From Thermohalobaculum sp039027855 (lineage in GTDB: Bacteria > Pseudomonadota > Alphaproteobacteria > Rhodobacterales > Rhodobacteraceae), in contig JBCCJI010000002.1 of assembly GCA_039027855.1 (NCBI GenBank), forward strand, positions 124,001 through 188,000: 64,000 bases of DNA, written 5' to 3'. Both the position numbers and the translations under genes were made by a program. Positions 52,358-61,007 of the stretch are shown one piece after another (position 1 is the first letter of the stretch; each line of letters starts with the position of its first letter). Under the pieces are notes generated by a model. That model had not been told where the DNA came from. It saw only the letters and a program-made list of their open reading frames with translations, and searched no databases.

Positions 52358-53656
52358 ATGGCTTTGGACGACGATAAGTTTCCGCAGCGCGCCGAGACGT
52401 TCTTCGCCGCCGACCCGGCGGAGGCGGATCGCCGCTTCTTCGGCCGCGTTGCGCACAGTGACCGGCGCGGCTTCCTGCGCGGCGCAGGCCTCGCCACCAT
52501 GACGGCCATGGTCGGCGCCACCATCCCGTTTCATCGCAACATGCCCCAGGGCTTGATCCCCGCCGCGATGGCGCAGGAGAACGTGCTGCTCGGCAAGGAC
52601 GGGCTGACGCTGCTGAACGATCGGCCGGTGAACGCCGAGACGCCGCCCCATCTGCTGGACGACGCGATCACGCCCACCGCCCGGCATTTCGTGCGCAACA
52701 ACGGTATGTTGCCAGACGACATGTCGGCCGAGGGCTGGACACTGACCGTCGATGGCCTGGTCGACACACCGACGACCCTCTCGATCGCCGATCTGCAGGA
52801 TCAGTTCGAGGTCGTCACCATGGCGCTGACCATCGAATGCGGTGGCAACGGGCGCGCGTTCTTCGATCCGCCCGCCTCGGGCAACCAATGGACCTATGGC
52901 GCGGTCGCCTGCTCGGAATGGACGGGCGTGCGGCTCAGTGACGTGCTGAAGAAGGCGGGCGTGCAGGACGGCGTGGTCTATACCGCCCATGTCGGGGCCG
53001 ATCTGCACCTGTCGGGCGATCCCGACAAACTGCCGATCTCGCGCGGGCTGCCCATCGACAAGGCGATGACCGACAATATCCTGATCGCCTTCGCCATGAA
53101 CGGTGAGGCATTGCACCCGCTGAACGGCGCGCCCCTGCGCCTGGTCGTGCCGGGCTGGCCGGGATCGTGCTCGCACAAGTGGCTGACCCAGATCACGCTC
53201 CGCGACGTGGTACATGACGGGCCCAAGATGACCGGCCAATCCTACCGCGTGCCGAACCGCCCGGTCGCGCCCGGCGAGGAGGTCGAGAACGAGGATTTCG
53301 AGATCATCGAGCGCATGCCGGTGAAGGCGTTGATCACCTTTCCCGAGAACAACGCAACCGCCGGCAACGAGGTCGAGGTGCGCGGCCATGCCTGGTCGGG
53401 CGACCGCTGGATCACGGCGCTCGATATCTCCACCGATTTCGGCGTGACCTGGCAGCGCGCGACGCTGGATGCCCCCGTCAATGACGGCGCCTGGCAGAAC
53501 TGGCGCACGACCGTCAGCTTCCCGCAGGCGGGCTATTACGAGGTCTGGGCGCGCGCCACCGACAGCGCGGGCGACATGCAGCCCTTTGCCATCGACTGGA
53601 ACCCCAAGGGCTACCTCAACAACACCATGCACCGCGTCGCGGTCACGGTGAGCTGA
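52358..53656 (+). CDS. SorA/SoxC-type sulfite dehydrogenase, molybdopterin subunit
   Basis: A 432-residue periplasmic molybdoenzyme oxidising sulfite to sulfate. The twin-arginine leader is SDRRGFLRGAGLA (34-46), and cleavage is expected near AMAQ (~72). The molybdenum ligand is Cys161 in TIECGGNGR; the cofactor domain continues through GAVACSEWTGVRLSDVL and VPGWPGSCSHKWLTQI, and the C-terminal dimerisation domain has GHAWSGDRWI. The next gene is a small cytochrome c, the SorAB arrangement, and no other sox genes are present, so SorA-like use is more likely than a Sox complex role. Confidence 0.9.
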   Translation: MALDDDKFPQRAETFFAADPAEADRRFFGRVAHSDRRGFLRGAGLATMTAMVGATIPFHRNMPQGLIPAAMAQENVLLGKDGLTLLNDRPVNAETPPHLLDDAITPTARHFVRNNGMLPDDMSAEGWTLTVDGLVDTPTTLSIADLQDQFEVVTMALTIECGGNGRAFFDPPASGNQWTYGAVACSEWTGVRLSDVLKKAGVQDGVVYTAHVGADLHLSGDPDKLPISRGLPIDKAMTDNILIAFAMNGEALHPLNGAPLRLVVPGWPGSCSHKWLTQITLRDVVHDGPKMTGQSYRVPNRPVAPGEEVENEDFEIIERMPVKALITFPENNATAGNEVEVRGHAWSGDRWITALDISTDFGVTWQRATLDAPVNDGAWQNWRTTVSFPQAGYYEVWARATDSAGDMQPFAIDWNPKGYLNNTMHRVAVTVS

Positions 53657-53780
53657 GCACAAACAGGCGCGGCGGGGCGGATGGGCGCCCCGCCAAGACC
53701 ATGGTATCCCTCTTCACGACGCCCCATTGCCGGGAGCGGGGCTGCTTGTCGGCCCCGGCCACCCCAACGCCGGAGGCATG

Positions 53781-54089
53781 ATGACACGCACCGCCCTCGC
53801 CGCCGCAGCCCTCACGCTGTCGCTGTCGGTCTCACCCCTCGCCGCCGCGGCCGAATTCGGCGTGCTGTTCGAGGCCGACGGGGTCGAGACAACCTACAAC
53901 AACTGCGCCGCCTGCCATTCCGAGCGCCTGGTGGCGCAGCAGGGCATGACGCGCGCGCGGTGGGACAAGATGCTCGATTGGATGATCGAGGAGCAGGGCA
54001 TGTGGGAGCTTGAGCCCGATGACCGCACGGTGATCCTCGACTACCTGGCGGAGCACTACAATACCGACCGCCCGAACTTCCCGCGCTGA
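53781..54089 (+). CDS. Small cytochrome c, SorB-like electron acceptor
   Basis: A 102-residue exported monoheme cytochrome c. The signal peptide is TALAAAALTLSLSVSPLAAA; the heme site is NNCAACHSE (Cys42, Cys45, His46), and the axial Met is probably in EEQGMWEL or LVAQQGM. It lies 124 bases after the sulfite dehydrogenase gene and would take its electrons to the respiratory chain. GGAGG at 53772-53776 supports ATG 53781 (4-base spacing) rather than ATG 53778. Confidence 0.88.
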   Translation: MTRTALAAAALTLSLSVSPLAAAAEFGVLFEADGVETTYNNCAACHSERLVAQQGMTRARWDKMLDWMIEEQGMWELEPDDRTVILDYLAEHYNTDRPNFPR

Positions 54090-54171
54090 CGCCGTCGGCG
54101 TAGCTGCCTGCGCACCGATCAACGGCTGCACCCTCGCCTACCCCCCCACAGCCTGAGGCGGGCACTGCCCC

Positions 54172-55140
54172 ATGTCGTGGTTTCTGCAATCGGCCCGTTG
54201 TCTGAGCGCGGTCCTCGGGCTCGCCATCGCGATGCTTGCCTGGTCGGAGTTCGTGTTCTTCAACGAGGAGCCGGCGGCCCTGCTGGTGCGAACTCTCAAA
54301 CAAGGGCTGATGCCCACGCTGATCTTCGTCGGCGAGATGATTCTCTTCTACGCGATCCCCGGCAGCTTCCTGTTGGGCCTGCTGGCAGGCTTCGGCAGCG
54401 AGGGCGCCGCGCGCATCATGCTGATCGGCGCTCTCACCGGCTATGCCATCGAAGCGGCGGTCGTGCCCGCGGCCTACGAGGCGGTGCCAGTCTCTTACCT
54501 CTGGACCGCCATCGCCTGGCATGGGCCCGTCACGGTCGGCGTCGGGGTCTTTCTGCTGCCACGTCTGCTGGGTCACGCCGCGCTCTCCCGCATGGCGGTC
54601 GCCTCTCTGCTTCTGGGCGGCTCTTGGGGTCTATGGGCACCATGGGTATGGGAGGGAGATGAGAGCATCCGGCTTTCCGCGACCGGCTTCCTGACCTTCT
54701 CAATCGTGACCATCGCCCTCGCCACTGCGGGCTACGGACTGCTGCTGGCGTCGCGATGGCCGGATCTGCCGCTGCCCCGCTGGGTATGCGTGACACTTTG
54801 CCTGCCGACGCTCGTCCTCCTCGTCGCGCAGGGTCTGGCCGTGCCGATCGCGGCGCTCGGCCTGTTCGTCATCGTCGCAGCCGTCTTTGGGTTGCTGCGG
54901 TTGCAGGGCGCAGGGTTCGAGCCGGGCTACGGCGTGCGCTGGTCCAACCTGCTGGCGCTGCCATTGCTGCCCGTCGCGGCCTCGATCGTCTACGCGGTGC
55001 AACTGCGTACCGGCCCACTGCTGGAGACGGCGGATCTCGCCGGGTTGACGGCGCTCGGCGGTCTTTTGGTCTGGATCTACGGCGTTGGCCGCGGAACGAT
55101 CGGGGCCATGCGCCGCCGGGCCCGTGCTGCCAGCGAATGA
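54172..55140 (+). CDS. Unknown polytopic membrane protein
   Basis: A 322-residue protein with about ten membrane segments (for example LGLAIAMLAWSEFVFF, LIFVGEMILFYAIPGSFLLG, LWTAIAWHGPVTVGVGVFLL and LLALPLLPVAASIVYAV) and a short basic C-terminus (RRRARAASE). Polar residues inside helices (SEFVFFNEEP, GEMILFY, AIAWHGP) suggest a functional core. I do not recognise a family. It lies 82 bases after the SorB-like gene on the same strand and may be co-transcribed, so a part in sulfite/electron export or quinone contact is possible but unproved. Confidence 0.75.
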   Translation: MSWFLQSARCLSAVLGLAIAMLAWSEFVFFNEEPAALLVRTLKQGLMPTLIFVGEMILFYAIPGSFLLGLLAGFGSEGAARIMLIGALTGYAIEAAVVPAAYEAVPVSYLWTAIAWHGPVTVGVGVFLLPRLLGHAALSRMAVASLLLGGSWGLWAPWVWEGDESIRLSATGFLTFSIVTIALATAGYGLLLASRWPDLPLPRWVCVTLCLPTLVLLVAQGLAVPIAALGLFVIVAAVFGLLRLQGAGFEPGYGVRWSNLLALPLLPVAASIVYAVQLRTGPLLETADLAGLTALGGLLVWIYGVGRGTIGAMRRRARAASE

Positions 55141-55286
55141 CGAAGGGCGGAGACGGCAGTGACGGGACCCGATCCGTCACCCTCTGATCCCCCACCCCCG
55201 ATCCCTCGGGCCTTTCCATCGGATAGACCCTCGGCACCGCCGGCTGCCCATGCTACCGGAGCGCCGCGACAGCCGGGAGGACCACC

Positions 55287-56045
55287 ATGACATACTGCGT
55301 TGCCCTCAGGCTCGATGCGGGGCTGGTGATGCTGTCGGACACACGCACCAACGCCGGCATCGATAACGTGTCGCGCTACGGCAAGATGTTCACCTGGGAG
55401 GTGCCGGGTGAGCGGGTGGTCTGCCTGATGTGCGCGGGCAATCTGTCGATCACCCAAGGCGTCATTGCCAGCATCGACACGGCGCTCAGGCGACGCGGTG
55501 CCGCGGGCCGCGAAGAGCCCGGCGAAGAAACCGAGACCGTCCTCACCGCCGACAGCCTGTACCGCGTGGCCGAGATCGTCGGCGGCCACATGGCAACCAT
55601 GCAGGATCGCTACCGCGATCAGCTCTCGGCGCAGGGCCAGGCCGCCGATGCCTCGATCATCGTCGCCGGGCAGCGCCGGGGCGGCGCGCACCGGGTCTTC
55701 ATGGTCTACAGCCCCGGCAACTTCATCGAGGCAACCGCCGATACCCCCTTTGTGCAGATCGGCGAGCATAAATACGGCAAGCCTATCCTCGACCGGGTGA
55801 TCGCGCCCGAGACGCCGATCGCGCGGGCGCTCAAGGCCGTCTATGTCTCGATGGACTCCACGCTGCGCTCCAACCTGTCGGTCGGCATGCCCCTCGATCT
55901 TGCCGTGATCCGCGCGGGAGAGTGCCGCTTTGCGCTTCGCCGGCGGATCGAGGAAGGTGACATTGAGTTCACCGATATCTCCGAGCGATGGTCGACGGCG
56001 CTGCGTGATGCCTTCGGTTCTATTCCGGACATCGCAGGCGTGTAA
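55287..56045 (+). CDS. Anbu-type bacterial proteasome homologue
   Basis: A 252-residue Ntn-hydrolase of the Anbu (ancestral beta subunit, COG3484) family. After Met removal the N-terminal nucleophile is Thr1 (TYCVALRLDAGLVMLSDTRT), with Asp17 and Lys32 in the positions used by proteasome beta subunits. NAGIDNVSRYGKM is the Anbu-typical stretch. There is no propeptide: Thr directly follows Met. Anbu rings are assembled by some bacteria; their substrates are unclear. The genes usually found with it (alpha-E domain, ATP-grasp and transglutaminase-like proteins) are absent here, so it is solitary. Confidence 0.9.
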   Translation: MTYCVALRLDAGLVMLSDTRTNAGIDNVSRYGKMFTWEVPGERVVCLMCAGNLSITQGVIASIDTALRRRGAAGREEPGEETETVLTADSLYRVAEIVGGHMATMQDRYRDQLSAQGQAADASIIVAGQRRGGAHRVFMVYSPGNFIEATADTPFVQIGEHKYGKPILDRVIAPETPIARALKAVYVSMDSTLRSNLSVGMPLDLAVIRAGECRFALRRRIEEGDIEFTDISERWSTALRDAFGSIPDIAGV

Positions 56046-56137
56046 CGCCTGACGGAATCTCGCGCGGTGCGATAACCCGATGGCAAGGTCCTCCTGCCTA
56101 GCGCTCTTACAGCACGTAAGGCGTTGGGTGGATTGCC

Positions 56138-57880
56138 ATGACAGTCATCTGGGACGCGGTACCGGACGGTGAGAACGGACGGGTCGAGACCGACCTGGTC
56201 TGGAACCAGCCGCTTTTCTGGAGCCATGTGGCCGCCGACGGGCTGCTGGCGCTCTCCTTTATCTCGATCCCAGCGGCAATCTGGATCGTGGCGCAACGCC
56301 GACCGGACGCGCAGTTTCGCTGGCTGCTGTTCCTGTTCGTCGGCTTCATCCTCGCCTGCGGGGTCACCCATTTCCTGGCCGTCTGGACCATGTGGGTGCC
56401 GAGTTATCACACCGCGGCGATCGTCAAGATGGTGGCAGCGCTCTCGGCGATAGCGACGGCCGTGGCGATCTGGACCTTTATGCCGCTGATCCTGGCCCTG
56501 CCGAGCCAGCGGCGGATGGAGGCGGTGCATGCGGGGCTGAGCGCAGAGATCGAGAACCGGCGCGCGGCCGAAGCCCGACTGTCCGAGGCCAATGCCACGC
56601 TGGAGGAAGGGCACCACTTCCTTGAGCAAATGTGCGCCGATATCCAGTCCACCGCGCAGGAAGCGCGCGCATCGGCCGAGCGTCGGGCCGATCATCTCGC
56701 GATGATGAGCCACGAGGTCCGCACGCCGCTTCACGGCATCATCGGCATGCTGACCATGCTGCGCGAGCGTGTGGCGGACCCCGAAACGCTTGCCCTCGTC
56801 CACCGCGCGTCGGAGGGCGCGGACGGGCTGTTGAACCTGCTGAACGACACGCTCGACTACGCCCGCGCCGAGGCGAGCGATAAGGCCGCTGGCATGACGC
56901 CTTACCGGCCGGCCGAGATCGTCGAACAGGTGGCCGGCCTGTTCAGCGCCATGGCCGAAAGCAAGGGGCTGACCTTAGGCGTCGATATCGCGCCCGACGC
57001 CGAGGGACGCGCGCTCGGCGATGCGGTGAAAGTGCGCCAGATCCTGTCGAACATCGTGAGTAACGCGGTCAAGTTCACCGTCGAAGGGCATATCGGGATT
57101 ACGCTGTCGCTCAACTGCAGCGCGGCCGGGGCCGAGCATCTGATCGTGATCTCGGATACCGGCTGCGGCATCCCGGCGGCGGATCGGGCGCGCCTTTTCG
57201 AACGTTACGCCCGTGGCGGCGGCGAGGCCGCGCGCCAGGAGCGCGGGACAGGTCTCGGTCTCGCGCTCTGCCAGGAGATGGTCGAACGTCTCGGCGGCAC
57301 CATCGATGTCGAAAGCCGCGAAGGCGCGGGCACCACGGTGACCCTCACGCTGCCCGGTGCGCCGCTGGTCGAGGATGGCGTGGGCGCCAGCCTGACCGGC
57401 GCCACCGTGCAGCGCCAGCTTGCTGGTCTGCGCATGCTGGTGGTGGATGACAACGACACCAACCGCCTGATCGCCCGCCATGCGCTGACAGGCGCTGGCG
57501 CGATCGTCCACGAAGCCGCCTGCGGTCAGGCCGCGCTGTCGTCGCTGGCCGAGACGCAGGCCGATGTCATCCTGCTCGATCTTTCGCTGCCCGATCTCGA
57601 CGGTGCCGATGTCGCCGCACTGATCCGCCATGGCGGGTATGGCCCGCCTGATGTGCCGATCGTGATCGTCTCGGCCCATGCGCGCCCCGAGGACAGCCTT
57701 CGGCTGTTGGCCCTCGGTACCGGGGCTTTCCTGTCGAAGCCCTTCAGGCCCGCAGAGCTCGTGGCGACTGTCGCCCTGGCGCTCAAAGACGCGCGCCGGG
57801 ACACTGCCGAGGTGGCGAGCGCAGGCGCTATGGGTCGATTAGGTGCCGATCGGGTCGGCGCCAAGGTCTCGACGGCGTGA
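56138..57880 (+). CDS. Hybrid histidine kinase with ethylene-receptor-like membrane domain
   Basis: A 580-residue sensor. Residues ~28-120 hold three membrane helices whose pattern copies the plant ETR1 ethylene-binding domain: Asp34 (SHVAADGLLALSFISIP), Cys74 and His78 (ILACGVTHFLAVWT). The Asp-Cys distance (40) and Cys-His distance (4) equal those of ETR1 Asp25/Cys65/His69. A coiled linker leads to the HisKA box MSHEVRTPLHGIIGML (His192). The ATPase domain is complete (NIVSNAVKF, SDTGCGIP, GTGLGLAL). A receiver follows (VVDDNDTNR; Asp481 in LLDLSLPD). ETR1's Tyr32 is not conserved, so ligand choice is open: copper, ethylene or a redox signal. It converges on regA. Confidence 0.88.
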   Translation: MTVIWDAVPDGENGRVETDLVWNQPLFWSHVAADGLLALSFISIPAAIWIVAQRRPDAQFRWLLFLFVGFILACGVTHFLAVWTMWVPSYHTAAIVKMVAALSAIATAVAIWTFMPLILALPSQRRMEAVHAGLSAEIENRRAAEARLSEANATLEEGHHFLEQMCADIQSTAQEARASAERRADHLAMMSHEVRTPLHGIIGMLTMLRERVADPETLALVHRASEGADGLLNLLNDTLDYARAEASDKAAGMTPYRPAEIVEQVAGLFSAMAESKGLTLGVDIAPDAEGRALGDAVKVRQILSNIVSNAVKFTVEGHIGITLSLNCSAAGAEHLIVISDTGCGIPAADRARLFERYARGGGEAARQERGTGLGLALCQEMVERLGGTIDVESREGAGTTVTLTLPGAPLVEDGVGASLTGATVQRQLAGLRMLVVDDNDTNRLIARHALTGAGAIVHEAACGQAALSSLAETQADVILLDLSLPDLDGADVAALIRHGGYGPPDVPIVIVSAHARPEDSLRLLALGTGAFLSKPFRPAELVATVALALKDARRDTAEVASAGAMGRLGADRVGAKVSTA

Positions 57881-57910
57881 CAGCCGCACAGGCCTGGGCG
57901 CGCCGCCCCT

Positions 57911-58492
57911 TCAACGCGGGCTGCGTTTGGCCAGGATACGCTGCAGCGTGCGCCGGTGCATGTTGAGGCGGCGTGCCGTCTCACTGACATTGCGGTCGCA
58001 CAGCTCGAACACGCGCTGGATATGTTCCCAGCGCACGCGGTCCGCCGACATCGGGTTATCGGGCGGTGCCGGCTTGTCCGAGGGCGCCGACAAAAGTGCC
58101 TTTTCCACATCGTCCGCGTCGGCTGGTTTGGCGAGATAGTCGACCGCACCCAGCTTAACAGCGGCAACCGCGGTTGCAATGGCGCCATATCCGGTCAGCA
58201 CGACCGCCCGGCAGTCGGGCCGCGAATCCTGCAGTGCCTCTACCACGTCAAGACCGTTGCCGTCCTCCAGCCGGAGATCGATCACGGCGTAAGCGGGCGG
58301 GCGGGCCCGCGCGATGGCAAGCCCGTCCTCCACGCTGCCCGCGTCATGCGGCGTGAAGCCCCGTTTCTCCATCGCCCGCGCCAGCCGCGTCCGAAACGCG
58401 GTGTCGTCGTCGAGGATGAGCAACGAGTTGTCGTGTCCGATCGTGCCCTCGGGCATTTGCGCGCTCCAAGCTATTGTCTGCGAAAGCGACAT
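57911..58492 (-). CDS. regA: Redox response regulator RegA/PrrA/ActR
   Basis: A 193-residue two-domain regulator. Receiver: acidic pocket ILDDDTAF, phospho-acceptor Asp72 in AVIDLRLEDGNG, Thr in VLTGYG and Lys in YLAKP. The C-terminal Fis-type helix-turn-helix (DRNVSETARRLNMHRRTLQR) is almost invariant in this family. Members globally control photosynthesis, respiration, carbon and nitrogen fixation genes in response to the RegB kinase. It is on the same strand as senC, 111 bases downstream of it; regB diverges, the typical Rhodobacterales layout. Confidence 0.96.
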   Translation of the reverse strand: MSLSQTIAWSAQMPEGTIGHDNSLLILDDDTAFRTRLARAMEKRGFTPHDAGSVEDGLAIARARPPAYAVIDLRLEDGNGLDVVEALQDSRPDCRAVVLTGYGAIATAVAAVKLGAVDYLAKPADADDVEKALLSAPSDKPAPPDNPMSADRVRWEHIQRVFELCDRNVSETARRLNMHRRTLQRILAKRSPR

Positions 58493-58603
58493 GATCTTGC
58501 TTGGCCGACCGTCAACCGCGCGGACCCGGACAGATCGTCCCAGCCCGGTCTCAATGACCCCGGGGCGCTCTGCCCCGTCCTCGGCGCGGCCGTCTTGGGT
58601 GCC

Positions 58604-59266
58604 TCAGCTCGCCGCCGACAAGGCCGGATGATCCACGGCTTCCATCCAGCGCTTCACGTCCTCCGCCATGGTTTCGGGGGACTGGTCGCTGCGGAAAAGC
58701 ATGATCACGCCGTTTTCAGGCGTCACGAAATACGTGAAGCTCGAATGGCTCATGAGATAGTCTTCGGGGTCCTCGCCGGTCTCACCCTTCTGAAAATACA
58801 GCTTCCACTCGCGCTTGACGGAGTCGAGGGTCGCGTCGTCGGGGGTTAGTCCGATCATCTCGGGGTGCATCGCACCGACGAAATACGCCATCTGCTCCGG
58901 CGTGTCGCGCAGCGGATCCACGGTGACGAATACCGGATCCACGTCCACACCTTTCTCGGCCAGCATATCCACCGCCGAGGCCATGTCCTGCACATCGAAG
59001 GGGCAGACGTCGGGGCAGAACGTATAGCCGAAATAGACCAGCGTGGGCCCGTCGATCAGCTCGTCCGAGCCCATGGCCTCGCCGGTATGTGCAGTCATGG
59101 TGAAGGCGCCGCCGCCAATGTCGCTTTGCCGGGCGTCGATGGTGCCGGGCGACAGGGCAAGATCGCTGTCTCCGCCCGACATCGACAGCCAGGCAGCGCC
59201 CGCTGTGGCACCGATGGCCAGTGCCGCTCCCGCCATGATCATGATGCGCGTCATACCCTCGGCCAT
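58604..59266 (-). CDS. senC: SCO1/SenC/PrrC family copper-binding protein
   Basis: A 220-residue membrane-anchored thioredoxin-fold protein. An uncleaved N-terminal helix (IMIMAGAALAIGATAGAAWL) anchors it; the copper site is Cys84 and Cys88 in YTFCPDVCP plus His174 in LMSHSSFTYF. The family delivers copper to the CuA or cbb3 centre of cytochrome oxidase and, as PrrC, passes the oxidase signal to RegB/PrrB. ATG 59266 follows GGAGAG at 5-base spacing. It lies between regA and regB, in the order regA-senC / regB diverging. Confidence 0.94.
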   Translation of the reverse strand: MAEGMTRIMIMAGAALAIGATAGAAWLSMSGGDSDLALSPGTIDARQSDIGGGAFTMTAHTGEAMGSDELIDGPTLVYFGYTFCPDVCPFDVQDMASAVDMLAEKGVDVDPVFVTVDPLRDTPEQMAYFVGAMHPEMIGLTPDDATLDSVKREWKLYFQKGETGEDPEDYLMSHSSFTYFVTPENGVIMLFRSDQSPETMAEDVKRWMEAVDHPALSAAS

Positions 59267-59384
59267 GCTCGCTCTCCAATCCCTGGTCGCGTCGAACGTA
59301 CGACCTGAGAAAGGCGGAAAGTCATCCGAATGCAACCCGCCGCGACCGCCGCGCGCGCGAAGGTGATCGCTGTTCGCCAGACCT

Positions 59385-59399
59385 GCGCCGCGATGTCGC
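59385..59399. promoter_or_regulatory. Possible RegA box in the regB/senC divergent promoter
   Basis: GCGCC-gcgat-GTCGC, an interrupted dyad close to the RegA/PrrA consensus of G-C-G-x-C then GxCGC with a ~5-base spacer. It lies ~80 bases before regB and ~120 before senC. Autoregulation would be expected of the system. In GC-rich DNA such matches also occur by chance. Confidence 0.35.
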
Positions 59400-59477
59400 C
59401 CATCGCAGGGGCGCCAGCCACGGATCAGCAGAGGGCAGGAGATTGCCTTTCGCGCCACCCTCTGCATCTTCACCCTC

Positions 59478-60917
59478 ATGCATGAAGGGGGCGCACAGTA
59501 TCTGTTCGACATGCGCGCCCGGGGCGACTGGGTGCGGCTGCGGACGCTCATCCTACTGCGCTGGGTGGCGGTGATCGGGCAGTCGGCGGCCGTGCTGGTC
59601 GCGGCGGTGGCCATGGGTTTCGAGCTGCCGCTGGCGCTTTGTGCCATGCTGATCTCGGCGGCGGTGGTGGCCAACATCGTCGCGGCCGCCGTGTTTCCGC
59701 CGGATACGCGGCTCAGCGAGAACGCAACCCTCGCCTCGCTGATGTTCGATCTGGTGCAGATCGTGGCGCTGCTGATGATCACCGGGGGGCTCAACAACCC
59801 CTTTGCGCTTTTGGTTCTGGCGCCGGTGACGATCTCTGCCTCGACCCTCAGGCTGCAGCCGACGCTTTGGCTTGGCACCACCGCGATCGCGATGATCGCG
59901 ATTACGTCCAGTATCTACCTGCCGCTGATCGGACCGGACGGCGATGCGATGACGCTGCCCCTGCCCTACCGTGCCGGCATGGCCGCGGCGCTGGCGGTCG
60001 CGGTGGGGTTTCTCACGCTCTATGGCCGGCGCGTGACGGTCGAGAGTTACGCGATGAGCCAGGCCCTGTCGGCCACCCAGGTCGCCCTGTCGCGCGAACA
60101 GCGGCTGTCCTCGATCGGGGCCATCGCGGCGGCGACGGCGCACGAGCTTGGAACGCCGCTCGCCACGATCAAGCTGGTCGCCCGCGAGCTCAGCCGCGAG
60201 CTCTCCGACCGGCCGGAACTGGCGGAGGACGCGGGCCTGATCCACTCCGAGGCGGAGCGCTGCGGCCGGATCATGACGGAGCTGTCGCAGAGCCGGAAGG
60301 AAGACACCCATGTCGCCACGGCGCCGATCACGGCGGTGATCGACGAGGCGGCTGCGCCCCATGCCGGGCGCGGCATCGACATCACGGTCTCGATCAACGG
60401 TGTCGAGGTCGAGGAGGGCGGCCATGTGCCCGGCGGCAGCGACGTCCCGGTGGTCGCGCGCCGGCCCGAGCTGATCCACGGCCTGCGCAACCTGATCCAG
60501 AACGCCGTGGATTTCGCCGAGAACACCGTCCGCGTCGATCTGCGGAGCGAGGCGGGTGCGCTGGAAGTCGTCATCGGCGATGACGGGCCAGGCTTCGCGG
60601 CCGAGGTCCTGCCGATCCTGGGCGAGCCCTATGTCACCTCGCGCGGCGCCGACAAGCGCCTCTCGGCGACCATCGACGACACCTATGAAGGCATGGGGCT
60701 TGGCGTCTTTATCGCGCGCACGCTGCTTGAACGCACGGGTGCGAGGCTGCGCTTTGCCAACGGACCGGACGGCGCATTGGTTCGCGTCCACTGGCCGCTT
60801 GAGCGCATCAGCCTGTCACGCCCGCCAAGGACCGGGCGCGGGGTGGGCCCGGTCGGTGCTGGCGCCGTCAGCCAAGACGCCCTGCGTGCCGCGGTGGAAC
60901 AGGCAAAGCGCACTTGA
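59478..60917 (+). CDS. regB: Redox sensor histidine kinase RegB/PrrB
   Basis: A 479-residue sensor kinase. Six membrane helices span residues ~24-182, with the quinone-contact motif GGLNNPFA at 103-110. The H-box is ATAHELGTPLATI (His222), and the redox-active Cys analogue is Cys262 (EAERCGRIM). The ATPase domain has LRNLIQNAVDFA, GDDGPGFA and EGMGLGVFIA. It phosphorylates RegA when the quinone pool or oxidase flux signals low oxygen. C-terminal ~45 residues are a disordered tail. It diverges from senC-regA. Confidence 0.96.
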   Translation: MHEGGAQYLFDMRARGDWVRLRTLILLRWVAVIGQSAAVLVAAVAMGFELPLALCAMLISAAVVANIVAAAVFPPDTRLSENATLASLMFDLVQIVALLMITGGLNNPFALLVLAPVTISASTLRLQPTLWLGTTAIAMIAITSSIYLPLIGPDGDAMTLPLPYRAGMAAALAVAVGFLTLYGRRVTVESYAMSQALSATQVALSREQRLSSIGAIAAATAHELGTPLATIKLVARELSRELSDRPELAEDAGLIHSEAERCGRIMTELSQSRKEDTHVATAPITAVIDEAAAPHAGRGIDITVSINGVEVEEGGHVPGGSDVPVVARRPELIHGLRNLIQNAVDFAENTVRVDLRSEAGALEVVIGDDGPGFAAEVLPILGEPYVTSRGADKRLSATIDDTYEGMGLGVFIARTLLERTGARLRFANGPDGALVRVHWPLERISLSRPPRTGRGVGPVGAGAVSQDALRAAVEQAKRT

Positions 60918-61007
60918 ACGGTCTCATACTGGGCCGACACGGATCAATGATCGTCATTGACGTCGAGTTTACACTTCGTTCGTGCTAATTCGCCTGTCTG
61001 AGGGCGA

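Noticed and set aside
49518..52502. 994-codon plus-strand frame
   Set aside because: Antisense to ptsP, which has all catalytic motifs; the plus frame is His/Arg-rich and featureless.
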